From: Nothopassalora personata | Taxonomy: Eukaryota > Ascomycota > Dothideomycetes > Mycosphaerellales > Mycosphaerellaceae | NCBI GenBank assembly: GCA_033816765.1 | Contig: CM066291.1 | Location: 620,001-684,000 of the forward strand | DNA length: 64,000 bases | Reading direction: 5' to 3' | Notes under the pieces: generated by a model | What the model was told of the DNA's origin: nothing | The model's database searches: none | What the model saw: only the letters and a program-made list of their open reading frames with translations | Made by a program: the position numbers and the translations under genes | Shown here: positions 1 to 10,254 of the stretch, one piece after another | Position numbering within the stretch: the stretch's first letter is position 1 | Layout of the letters: the number at the start of each line of letters is the position of its first letter

Positions 1-21
1 TGCATTGGAGCCCCTACGTAC

Positions 22-449
22 ATGTCAATGTACGTATCCCTTTCGCGCAGGAAGGTTCATTCGCGTACCTTTGAGGAAATGCACGTTGCTGTATGGCGGT
101 CCGGGATTACACTTTGGTCAACAAATGGGCGCATCCGGGTTCCGGCGACTCAGATGGTCCAAGCAGGCATCGTAATCATCGGCGTGGGCCCCGGGACTCG
201 GATACTATGCTTCGAGGGAGCAACATCGTTGGGTACCCGTGCCGAGCTCTTCGTCCTCTTCCGCGATGAGCAACCACGCTTGAAAACTTCCAGGCTGTCC
301 CTTTCGTCCAGCTCCAACGTGTCAGAGGCAGTCGTAGACGGCATCGGTCTCTGAGTAGACATTGATCTCTTGCCTGTTGACAATCTCTCGGACGAAGACA
401 TCAGACTCCGTGTGGATGCTATGTCGCTTGATCTGTTCGAGCAGGTTTA
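22..449 (+). CDS. Unrecognised 3' gene fragment
   Basis: An open frame runs from before the first ATG at 22 to a TGA at 352-354. The same frame then stays open to a TAA at 447-449 and reads VDIDLLPVDNLSDEDIRLRV at the start of that stretch, which looks like genuine coding sequence. It may be the 3' end of a gene that enters from the left and carries one in-frame TGA, or a gene ending at 354 followed by chance coding-like sequence. No domain is recognised. The opposite strand is also open at 150-401 but reads as a low-complexity shadow. Confidence 0.25.
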
Positions 450-1202
450 AGTCGACTTGTTGAAAGCACCGAGAGGTCCAGGCGCTGCGGCTGTTGCTAC
501 CGTTGGAAGCATGTTGCCAGATTGTCTTGAGGTCTGTCGATGTTGTGAGTGGTATGGATAGTGGTATGGGTATTGTTGAAGCTGTTCTGCTGCCCTTTTA
601 CTTATATGTGTCTTGCTCCACCGCTAGATGAATCATGACGTTGATTGAAAAGCAGGTGCCAGCTGTACATTAACAAGATCGCAATCCCACGACTGACTAG
701 ATAACATACTCCTTCTCACTATTCAGCGGATTCCAATGCCGTGGCGGCGAATCCGGTTGCCTCCTGCTCCTGACGCCACGGCTGAAATCCGGAAACCTGC
801 TTGCGCCACACAGCATGGCATTGGTCCAATAGTGAACACATCCCGATACCGTCCGCACTCAAGAATTGCTGTGCGCACTAAGCAATTTGTTTGTATTGTG
901 AACCAATGTTGCGCCGATCGAATCACGGGTATGGCAGTTTCCGTTAACGAGCTTCGAGACTTGCGGTAGCTGGCCACCGACGAGCTTCTTGACATGCTCC
1001 AGGCGCCTTTCTGTACGAGCGTGCCGGTCGCATGAGCGAAGAGATGACTCGGGAGGTTGCGATACATCTGTTCCTCCGAGCAGTCAATCTCGACCTGCGT
1101 TTGTTATTCGGACGTAAAGTGCGGTGGCATGCTATGCACTCGGTTACACATTACTACGGAACACATCAGTGCCAGCCATGCTCGTTCATACTGTTACGTG
1201 TC
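450..1202. other. No supported gene
   Basis: Short open frames exist on both strands (for example 723-1067 minus) but none has a recognisable domain, a good start context or an intron pattern. The right part is the 3' flank of the Snx4 gene. Confidence 0.4.
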
Positions 1203-2937
1203 TCATGCAGTCTGTTGCGCCGCAGCGCCGGCCTTCTGCGTCTCCATGTCCGCTATGAAGCGCTCCCATATGTCAATGTTGTTCTTGAAGAAGTGGATGT
1301 TGGCATCTGCCAGGCCTCCAAGCGTGTCGCGGAACTCAACTGCCTTGATTCGCTCAAAGTCCGATACCTCCTTGACAACCTCCTCGTCGAATGCTTCAGA
1401 CGTCTTCTTGGCCGCCTCAACTTCGGTTGTCAGTCGACTGATCTGCACTTCAAGCTTTCGTTGTCGTTCTCGTCTCGACTGCTCGTGATCGACTCCACGG
1501 ACGTCTTCAATCTTCTGTCGTAGGAAGCCGCTAGCTCCCATCGATCCATGACTCGCAAGAGTGTCGCGTTCTTGAGCGGCCTTGGTAAGGTAATCCGTCA
1601 GGCCTTCAAAGTCCAGCTGCTTCTGCTCCCGTGTCTTCAGCAACGCTTTGATCGATGATATATATGCTTCCATATCTTTCAGGGAACCAAGATAGTCCTG
1701 ATCGGTATGCTCTTTCAGTCCTCTCCAGCCCTCACTTGTCTCTCCAACACTCGCGGCGAATTTGGTGAGCTCGTCTTGGACCCAGGTTCAAGCGCTGCAA
1801 GTTTCTGGAATTGCGTTGCAAGATCTCCATAGTCCCCCTCGAGGTCTCCTTCCCGCTTCGCGACTCTTGCGACCGTCTTACTGACCGTCCCTAGATCATC
1901 GTCCAGCTTCGATGCCCGATCGTTGACGTCTTGAAAGCGCTTATCGTGTTTGTGTGGCTTGGTGAAGGCGTTCAGAAGCTGTCCGTCCAGCTCTCGAGTA
2001 CTGAGGGATTACCCCCGTCGCTTCCGCTCAGACCTCGATTAGGCCTCGTCTTCATCACTCCGTGCCAGTCTGTGGCCTCGAGGAATAGCGTGAGGATCGT
2101 CGCTCGTCGAAGCACGGGATGCAATGCCAAACGCTTCAAGAAGCGGCCCAGCGAATACGCTCTCCGCGAGGTAAAGTCTGGTCCAAATCGATCGCCTCGC
2201 ACGTACGACATGTTGTTCTTGTCCGGCAACGGCGGTACTGCACATGTGGATATTCCTTGGCCAGCGTCCTATACAGGAAGCCAAAGTCGGTAAAGCGGCG
2301 GCGTACTTGTGAATGCGAGTTCTGGAATGATTTGAAGTCGGTGTCGGTGGTGACCAGGTACGAGACGTATGGGTTCGGCGTGCCCTCGCCTCTTTCTGCG
2401 GCTTCGTCACAGAGCACATCAGTCGGCCGTGCTCGCCCGGCCCCGCAAGATCCTGAGGGTCTGCATGTTCACCTGCCTGCGGCCACTCCGGGCCGTCATA
2501 GTCGTGACTGCTGGCAGCTTCCATCGTGCGCGAGCCTGCAAGGCCAGTAGTGGAGCTCCTGGCTGCACTCAGCTTGCGCGCGACGCTTGCGCCAAGCGTG
2601 TGCAGTCGTTCCGCCCCCAGGTAGATTCGTTGTTTCCGTCGAGGAGCTGTGGAGCTTCGGCTTCACTGCCTTCGATGATCTCAAAGTCGTCGTCGTCGTC
2701 GTCGTCGTCACTATCGTCGTCTGCGCGGGAAGAGGCCAAGTCTACTACGCTGCTGTGGGCGGATAGCGAGTCGGAGTCATGGTGTATCGTGTGGCTGGTG
2801 GATGTGCAGGGTGGTGGTAGTGGCGGTCGAGGTTGTTGGGTGCTCCATATCGCTGCGTCGGCCTGAAGCTCAGTAGGAACTAATCCCTGTTCGGCGCCTG
2901 AGCCAAGTGGCTGGGAGTTCGACCAGTTGTCGGCCAT
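1203..2937 (-). pseudogene. SNX4: Sorting nexin Snx4 (Atg24), frameshifted
   Basis: Snx4/Atg24 is a PX-BAR protein that binds phosphatidylinositol 3-phosphate on endosomes and works in retrieval and selective autophagy. Read from the ATG at 2937, the segments in order are an acidic poly-Asp N-terminus, a PX domain (PYVSYLVTTDTDFKSF, RRRFTDF, then YVRGDRFGPDF) and a C-terminal BAR coiled coil ending at 1203. The frame is broken five times, near 2614-2618, 2389, 2248, 1974 and 1782. Each break is cured by one extra base, and in each case lengthening a short G/C (or T) run suffices. 1735 bp plus five bases gives exactly 580 codons. The rest of the protein is well conserved, so sequencing or assembly error is more likely than old decay. 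It is divergent from the P450 relic at 3404. Confidence 0.85.
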
Positions 2938-3403
2938 GTCTTCTCTCTTCACCACATGTTCAATGCAACACCTCGCTCTAGTAATGCGATGGTCAATTTG
3001 CCATGTGAGGCTCGAGGTGTCTGGATATCACGAATGATTGATATTCACCTGCGTTGTTGTTGTTGCCTTAGTCGTTTGCAGACGGCACAACCGACGTCAT
3101 CAAGCGATTCTCAGAGCAACAGGCGGAGCTGCATGTCCCAGATGACCATCTTCCCTCCCATATCTGCTCTTGGCGAAGGCTGCGGACAGTACGGCAGGCG
3201 GTGCACTCTGTCGCGCTTGGCAGGCCATTGAGAAAGCATTACAAGCCTCCATGGCGGCTGAGTGCAGGTGTCTAATGGGGGCCCCAAGCCAAGTTCACCT
3301 TGCTCTTGACCTCCTGTCACCGTCTTTCGTACGTATATCGCAGATCAGTCCTTTCTGAGACTCGCCGTCATACTCTTCCTATTATCCTTCTCCACGCTCT
3401 TGC
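2938..3403. promoter_or_regulatory. Divergent intergenic region, Snx4 / P450
   Basis: A 466-bp stretch lies between the start of the minus-strand Snx4 gene and the plus-strand P450 relic, so both promoters should lie here. No convincing open frame or specific site is seen. Confidence 0.35.
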
Positions 3404-4594
3404 AATGGACGTCTTCACCCCAACCAAGCTGAGCTGGGCCATTGGCCTGGTCGTCCTCACCCACCTTAGTCGGCCGTTTCCTGACAAGACTGCATGCGAA
3501 ACGCATTCGCATGAGACGTCTTCCAGGTCCGCCTCACAACTACTTCTTGGGCCACCTCATGAACATGCCTCCAGTACTCGCGACCCAACCATCATCAAAT
3601 GCTGCTCCTCAAACATACTTCCACTGCCTCAAAGAGTACTACGAACTTCCCGATGTCTTCTACTTCGACACATGGCCACTTGGACCTCAGCTCAATACAT
3701 GCTTCATGAAGTTAGGCATGCCAGAGCTGACCTTTTCAGGTTCACGATTCATAATCCGGACACAGGAGAAGACATGATCGCAGATGATGTTATGATATGG
3801 CCAGTCAGTGAGTGTTGCCGTCTTGGGCAGCATAACATCGCAGAAGACCGCTGACACCCATTTTGCAGACGTTGGCGTGCATCGAATCCAAAGTACTGGC
3901 CAGATCGTGCAAGTTCGATCCGGATCGGTTTATACAGGGCTCGGCGAGTTATGCTGCGAGTAACAAAGATGCTTGGATCCCGTTCAGTAAGGGCAACAGA
4001 AACTGTAAGTCAACCTCTATCAAGTACAATCGACTCTCTCATTGTCGGGAGAAGATGCAAACGCACAGCTTCATATGTTTTTCAAGACCCGCACCCCGCA
4101 GCAAATCTCCTTTTTCGAGTGGTAGGGTAATGAAGTGCAAAACCTCGTACGACCTCATGGGCCCGGAATTTCGCCAGCACCTTACAATTTGCATCACACG
4201 AGGTCTACAATCGTGTCGTGCCATTGTTTCCGGAAGATGCCCCTCAACCAAGATAGTCTGCTTTTTGCATTGTCAAAGCACTTTGAAGGACGATTCTTGA
4301 TCATCAATCGCTTTTTGCCACTAAAGCTCATCCCGCTGACCTCTTTACTCGCCATCTAGGCATTGGTCAAGAACTTGCTATCATTGAGACAAAAGCCATC
4401 CTCGCCATGACGATACGGACCTTCGACTTCCAGATCGCATACGATGAGGTCGGCAAGCTGAAAGCTGACGGCAGTGGCTACCCCAGCCTGACTGATGGCA
4501 TTCTGAGCAGTTCGGAGAGAGGGCGTATCAGATTCAGCTGGGGACTGCGAAGCCCAGTGAAGGTCTGCCGTGTCGGGTGAGGTTGAGGAAGTAG
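3404..4594 (+). pseudogene. Cytochrome P450 relic, core deleted
   Basis: The N-terminal anchor (MDVFTPTKLSWAIGLVV) is followed by the proline hinge RRLPGPPHNYFLGHL and a segment to FDTWPLGP, about residue 90. The sequence then jumps to a K-helix-like piece (YMLHEV-RHAR), so roughly 250 residues including the I helix are gone. The later parts are present: HNPDTGEDMIADDV, a PERF-like FDPDRF, and the heme loop PFSKGNRN joined to CIGQELA across an intron at 4005-4359 (355 bp, long for this genome). A second intron is likely at about 3806-3869. Several frame changes (near 3465, 3880, 3912, 4505) remain. The style resembles the CYP59/StcS group. The missing core makes it non-functional whatever the cause of the small indels. 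Confidence 0.75.
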
Positions 4595-4669
4595 AGTCTG
4601 CGAGTGCGATCCGCGGAGATGGTGTAGATAAAACGCTTCGTTTTGTGTTGCGCTGCGACTATCAAACGG

Positions 4670-4998
4670 TCAATCGCTTAGCAACTGCTCCAGAGCATCC
4701 AGCCTCTCCTCAGTGCCGTTCAACCGTGACTCCATCACTGCCAATCTTGCTCCAAGCCTCGCAATCTCTTCATCTTTGGCAACGCCCTCATCTCCTCGGC
4801 TAGGCATTGTGGTCGCCATCCGGCTCTTCGCTGCACTCGCTACCTTTTCTGCGGTCCTCTTCGTTCGTCGAAAAGTCCTAGTCCTCGAGGGCCTGAGATG
4901 CGTTCCTCTCGTGACGAGAGGACGAAGAAGAACGGCTTGCTCCAGGTGCGGGGTGGGGTCACTTCTTCGACTATGGAAGGATTTGCGGATTGGGCCAT
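4670..4998 (-). pseudogene. Small coiled-coil protein, probably frameshifted
   Basis: From an ATG at 4998 the frame reads MAQSANPSIVEEVTP, then the best coding-like sequence moves to another frame across a run of C. The last 45 residues, ending at 4670, form a clear heptad coiled coil (DEEIARLGARLAVMESRLNG, then LDALEQLLSD). No family is recognised. The frame change matches the pattern of single-base losses in Snx4 and the P450 to the left. Confidence 0.4.
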
Positions 4999-5267
4999 AA
5001 CGATGTAGAATGGCCATTCCATTCCATTCCGCCCGCAGACCGCTAACCAAAAGCGTGTGCTTGGCGTAGGTGAAAGGTGTTGGAGGCCGACCCTAGTGAA
5101 CATTGCCCGCGACTTTTAGTACCGAAGGGCATACAAAGATGATTTGGAATGCGCCAGACTTGATGCATAGGCGATGAGAATGTCGGGTCCACGGCCTAGG
5201 TCTATAAAGTTGAGAGGAGAGTACACATTTGCAGGGCCAACTTCCTCGCGCGCACCCCCACGACGGC

Positions 5268-5927
5268 TCAATCCTCCAAGCTCAGCGTCTTGCCCGACGC
5301 GAGCTTGACAGTTTTCGGTCGTGACGGAGTGAAGCTCGATTCGTATGCAGTGTGCTCGCTCACACTGCGATCGTGTTCATCATCTTTGCCAGTTGGTGCC
5401 CGGCGCTTCTTCCGCTGCTCGAAGACATGGAATGGACATTGCTCAGATTCTGCTTGCTGTCTCTCAGGCTTGGTCTTCTTATCTTCTTCTTTCCGTTCGC
5501 GCTCGATGCGCTCTTTATGCTTCATGTTCCGGATATACATAGAGATAGGCATGGCCAGGAGTAAGAAGATGTTGAAAAGTCGTTGAAGTCCCTTGTGACA
5601 TGATTCGAAGATTCAAACCTTGCTGATGCGATTGACGACTGTTGTGGTAGATATGCTGGTGGAAGTCGTTGTTATATCTGAGTCTTTGTGGCATAGCAAT
5701 GCAGGTGTCCGAGATACCATCATACCCGAATGCGAGTGCGAGGCTGACTGCGGCCGACAATTTGCCGCGTCCTTCCATCCTTCGCCATGCGGTAATATGT
5801 GCGAGCGGTGTGTAGTCATGGTCTGCATCCTTCCGTGAAGGAATCGTTCCCGGAGCCACGTTTTATCATCCATTCTGACGGGACCGCACCAGTCTGGCCC
5901 TCTCCTCGGGGTGCGGGTGTACCCCAA
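5268..5927 (-). pseudogene. Unrecognised protein with TM segment and basic tail
   Basis: The C-terminal half (5268-5612) reads GLQRLFNIFLLLAMPISMYI, a likely membrane segment, followed by a charged tail rich in Lys, Arg and Glu that ends in LASGKTLSLED. Upstream in the same frame there is one TGA (5613-5615), then a Ser/Thr-rich stretch (SDITTTSTSISTTTVVNRIS) back to an ATG at 5924. The TGA may be a nonsense change of CGA, or an exon join not placed here. Another open frame starts at 5859 and could supply a different N-terminus. No family is recognised. Confidence 0.35.
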
Positions 5928-6260
5928 ACATATCCCTCACAAGCGTCACCACGTTCCTCCCATTACAAAGTGACTCCGCTTGTTTGATCTCGTTGCCCCG
6001 GACATTGTACGATGAGTCCACGCTCAACACTGAGACGCGTCGCAGCGGAACAGCTCCAGCCTCGTACTGTTCGACCTCAACCTCACCGAAACCATCATCC
6101 ACATACCGAGCACACAGCACTTTGTAGATACCAAACCTCTGGCTACCAGCGTGAACGACATCGCAGAATCGTGCTGCCTCCGGAATCTTGTCACTGGGTC
6201 CGCTCAGACGTGCTCCCCGATCTTTCTCGATCCGAGCAGTGACCAGGCATGTATCCCATC
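5866..6260 (-). CDS. Open frame abutting the gap, unrecognised
   Basis: This frame is open from the gap edge to a stop at 5866-5868 and contains YVDDGFGEVEVEQYEAG and VPLRRVSVLSVDSSYNVRG. It happens to be in frame with the gypsy pol across 100 N bases, but the N count is arbitrary and the sequence does not resemble an integrase C-terminus. It is more likely part of a host gene interrupted by the element, or unrelated sequence. Confidence 0.35.
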
Positions 6261-6360
6261 NNNNNNNNNNNNNNNNNNNNNNNNNNNNNNNNNNNNNNNN
6301 NNNNNNNNNNNNNNNNNNNNNNNNNNNNNNNNNNNNNNNNNNNNNNNNNNNNNNNNNNNN
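6261..6360. other. Assembly gap (100 N)
   Basis: Exactly 100 N bases, the usual placeholder for a gap of unknown length. It falls where the pol C-terminus, polypurine tract and 3' LTR of the gypsy element are expected. Confidence 0.99.
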
Positions 6361-9300
6361 GGAAGGCACCTCCGTGATCACGTGCGGGCCCGACCACCTG
6401 ACATCCATCTTTCGTGAAGGTCTCTCCATGGTCCAGTTCTCGGTGCTAATCCACACCTCATCGCCTTCCTTGTAGAGCGGCGCTGGTGTGCGGTTCTGAT
6501 TAGCATACTCGGCTTGCACGGCTTGGGCGAGAGCCATCTGTTGGCGAAGATATTGCTGCATGTCGTGCATCTTTGTTGCAAAGCGATCCGCTGCTTCAGC
6601 ATCCAAGCGTTGCTTGTGGGGCATGAGTGGCATTGGAAGATCCAGCTCGAGTTCAGAGAACCTTGGGTTGCGGCCAGTGTTAGCATAGAACGGCGATACA
6701 CCTGTTGTAGCTGACACGGCATTGTTGGCTGTGAACTCAGCGAGGGGAGTCCAGTCTGGCCAGTCATCCTGAGCGTAGTTGACAAACATGCGCCAATACT
6801 GCTCCATAGCCTTGTTCGTGTTCTCGGACTGTCCATCAGTCTCAGGGTGATATGCTGACGAAAGCTTCTGCTTGATTCCCAACAGGGCGCAGAGACGTCT
6901 CCAGAATGCGGACACCCATTGTGTGCCACGGTCAGAGACAATGCTCTTCGGGAGTCCATGCCTGCTGAACACATATCGCAGGTACACGAGGGCTGTGTGC
7001 TCTGCAGTCATCGATTGAACTGGGATCATGTGTTTCTCCTTGGTAAGTCGGCATGTGACGGTCAGGGCATCTTCGTACGTTTGCCCATCCAGCGCACTCT
7101 TGCCTGGTGGCAGATGAGTCACGAAATCCATCGCAACATCCTCCCATGCTGCAAAGGGAACTGGCAAGGGTTTCAACAGCCCTGGGTATTGGATGTTCGT
7201 ACTCTTGTTCGTGCGACAGATGCGGCAGGCTCGCACATAGGACTTGACGAAACGTGCCATGCCAGGCCAGACGTAGTTGCGGGCTACCAGCTCGTACGTC
7301 TTCTCGTCACCTATGTGACCTGCAACTGCGTGATCATGGAAGGCTTGGGTGATGCGGGTGCGTACTGGCACTTCACCGTCGTCGAGTGCTTCTTCTGACT
7401 CAGGAGGCACAAAGAGACTGTACCCACCGTACACGTTCTTCATGTAGATCATGCCTCCTACTGGCACGGCGTGTCGGTCATCCAGACGGTGCTTGCGTAG
7501 CAAAGAACAGGGTAAGTCGTTCTCTAGCTGCCGTACTGCTTCCTCGGTCTCTGGCTGTGCGTACAGCTCTCGGATCGCAGTCGTCAACGGAGTGACCACG
7601 TCGTTCGCACTAATGTTCAGAACTCGCGACGACGACAGGTTGAGAATGCGGTCTGGTCCTAGTAGCACCTGGTGCTGCTGCTGATTGCGCGGGTCGCTCA
7701 GATCACCGTGGATTGGCAAGTCCTGAGATCTCCTGGTGAGGCTATCAGGCTTGGTGCCTTGCACCCCTGGTCGATACACGATCTTGAAGAAGAACTGAGA
7801 GAGGAACTCGGCCCACCTTGCTTGGCGGCGATTCAACTGCTTCGTGCTCATGAACCACTCTAGGTTCTTGTGGTCAGAGTACACGAGCGTCGGCTTGTCT
7901 TCTGCTGACTCTGGGTCAGGCAGGTTCTCGTAATCGTCCGTGCCGAACTCATTGACGGTGAGCTCTGGGCGCCATTCCTCAAAGGCTTGCACAATGGCCA
8001 GCAACTCTTTGTCGTAGATGTCATAGTTGCATTGTTGTGGGTCCATTTTCTTGGACATATATGCAATAGGATGCAGTACGCCGTTCTCATTACGCTGCGA
8101 CAGGACTGCTGCTGTTACGTAGTCTGATGCATCCGTTTCAAGGATCGTCTCTCTTCCTGGATAGAAGTGCTTCAGCGTGGGCGCGTCGATGAATGCCTGC
8201 TTTAGGGCATCGAACGACTTCTGGCAAGCTTCTGACCATTCCCATGGTACGTTCTTGCGGGTCAACTTGGTCATCGGTAAGCAGATCTTGCTGAAGTTCT
8301 TGATGAATCTGCGATAGAAATTGGCGAACCCTGTGAACGACAGAATGTCGGTGACATTGGCGGGTGTGGGCCAGTTCTTGACGCATTCGATTTTCTTAGG
8401 ATCCATCTTGATGCCCTCATTTGTGATGATGACACCAAGGTATGTCGTCTCGTGTCTAAAGAACTCACACTTGTCGATGTCAAGCTGTAAGCCTGCTTTG
8501 TCCAGTCGTTTAAGAACTTTCATAACATGCTCCACGTGTTCCTCACGAGTCTTGCTGAAAACGAGCGCATCGTCTAGGTAGCATGATACGAAGTCATCTA
8601 GGAACTCACGAAGCGTGTCGTTGATGAACGACTGAAATGTGCCTGGGGCGTTACACAGGCCGAAAGGCATAACAACACATTCGAACTGCCCGTACCTCGT
8701 TGTAAAGGCTGTCTTCCATTCATCACCCGCTGCGATGCGGATGCGGTTGAATGCGGCGATGACATCCAGCTTGGTGAACCATTGCGCTCCTGCAATGCGA
8801 TCCAGTGTTTCTTGGAAGAGGGGGATAGGATACCGGCTTTTCGTTGTGATCGCGTTCAATGCTCGGTAGTCGACACAGACCCGCAGCCCACCTCCTGGTT
8901 TCTTGACTATTAGGACAGGTGCTGCTGCTGGTGACACGCTGCGCTGTATTGCGCCTTTCTCGAGCTGATCATCGAGCCACTTCTTGATCACCTCGTTCTC
9001 TCGTGCAGAGAAGGAGTATGGTCGTCGAAACGGTGGAGTCTGGCCAGCCTTGAGTTTGATCTCATGATCTACGCCCGGTCGCCGTGGTGGCACTTTGTCT
9101 GCTTCCTTGCGACTGAATAGCCTGGCCATCTCTCGGAACTCTGGTGGCAACAAAGGTATGGGGTCCTGGTCCTTGTCCTTTGGGTTCATGAAGCGTTGGT
9201 AGTCGTCGGCCGAGATGGCGGATGCATTCAGTGCGCAGGCGGACAGGGGATCGCGAGCCACCTGTCTGTCCAAGTCCTCCTTCGGATCAAACATCCACAT

Positions 9301-10254
9301 CATGTGGATCTCACATCCCTTGAAACCCTTGCGCCTACTCATGCGCCTCAATGCCTCGGCAGTGATAGGTTGGATGTCGATCTCCGGCTCCGGCTGCACT
9401 GACGCCTTCTTGTCAGTGCGGCGTGCTGGTCGTTTCAAGGTCTCCGGGCTATCAGCTGGCAATGGTTGTCGGACGTGGTGTGATGGCTCCGACTCGTCTT
9501 GCATCTCCACCGGTGGCGCATGTCTCATAGCGGCTTTCGTGGAGTGCGTCTCTTGCACTACTGCTGGCTCTTCATCTTCGACATAGGGCTTGACGTATCC
9601 TGTCGAAGCTGGTGACGACTCTGGCACGGGTATCTCTATCTGCAGGATGCCCACTGGCGTAACGCCCTTATCGTTGATAGACTGCACGCACACAGGCTCG
9701 TCGCCATGTATGCAGTTCTCTCGACAGTATTGTGAAAACAGGGTCATAGTTCCTGACGCATAGTGGAACACAGGCTGATGCTCGTCGTGCCATGGACGGC
9801 CGAGGATAACATCATATTCCAGCGATGTGCAGTAACCAACTCGCGTCTCAACGTGATTGCCGATTTGAATCTGTGCCGTTGTTTTGTGAGTAATCAGTTC
9901 ACTAGCAGGTTGGCCATCTGCTAACATTAGTCCCATTGGGTTGGGCAGCTCGACCAAATCAAGGTCGTTCTTATGCGCAAAGTCGATGTCAAAGTACGTA
10001 GAGTTGGCACCATCATCATGGAAGGACTGAGCAGGGATCTTTCCATTCACTATGCATGGCATAACCAGATGAGAAGCTATCACTGGGTTGTGTTCATCTA
10101 CAGAATGGTTGGCTGCCAGCAGGGAGTGTGCCGATATGCTCAAATTCTTGCCTCTATCTGGAGGCTCCTTCTCATGTTCGTGATCTCGTAACTCTCGTAC
10201 TGACTCGTCTCGTCCACTGTGTGTTGCGCTCACAGAGTGGACTATGCGTTTCCC
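6361..10254 (-). CDS. pol: Gypsy-1 Pol polyprotein (protease, RT, RNase H, integrase)
   Basis: Pol is read in the -1 frame relative to gag, and its open frame overlaps the last gag codons, so it is probably made as a Gag-Pol fusion. In order it has an aspartic protease (HDDGANSTYF, flanked later by DVILGRPW), reverse transcriptase (FTKLDVIAAFNRI; catalytic YLDD in SCYLDDALVFSKT), RNase H (ETDASDYVTAAVLSQ), an HHCC integrase finger (HIGDEKTYELV ... CRICRTNK) and the DDE core (DFVTHLPPG, SDRGTQWVSAFW, and Glu in ETDGQSENTNK). It stops at the gap just after WSGPHVITEVPS, so any C-terminal extension is unknown. There is no ATG near the pol start; the first in-frame GTG is at 10233. Confidence 0.92.
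10212..10254 (-). promoter_or_regulatory. -1 programmed frameshift signal, gypsy-1 gag-pol
   Basis: On the minus strand the gag codons TCG GGA AAC GCA TAG contain G GGA AAC (10254-10248) in the exact X XXY YYZ phase for -1 slippage. After a 5-nt spacer (GCATA) a stem follows: GTCCACT (10242-10236) pairs with AGTGGAC (10218-10212), and above a C-C mismatch TGTG pairs with CACA around a 7-nt loop. Slippage places the ribosome in the open pol frame. Confidence 0.8.

Noticed and set aside
2690..2720. A microsatellite as a separate feature
   Set aside because: The GTC repeat encodes the poly-Asp stretch in the N-terminus of Snx4.
5866..10233. One 1455-residue Pol protein across the gap
   Set aside because: The N run has arbitrary length, so the frame on the two sides need not be joined; the left part does not resemble integrase.
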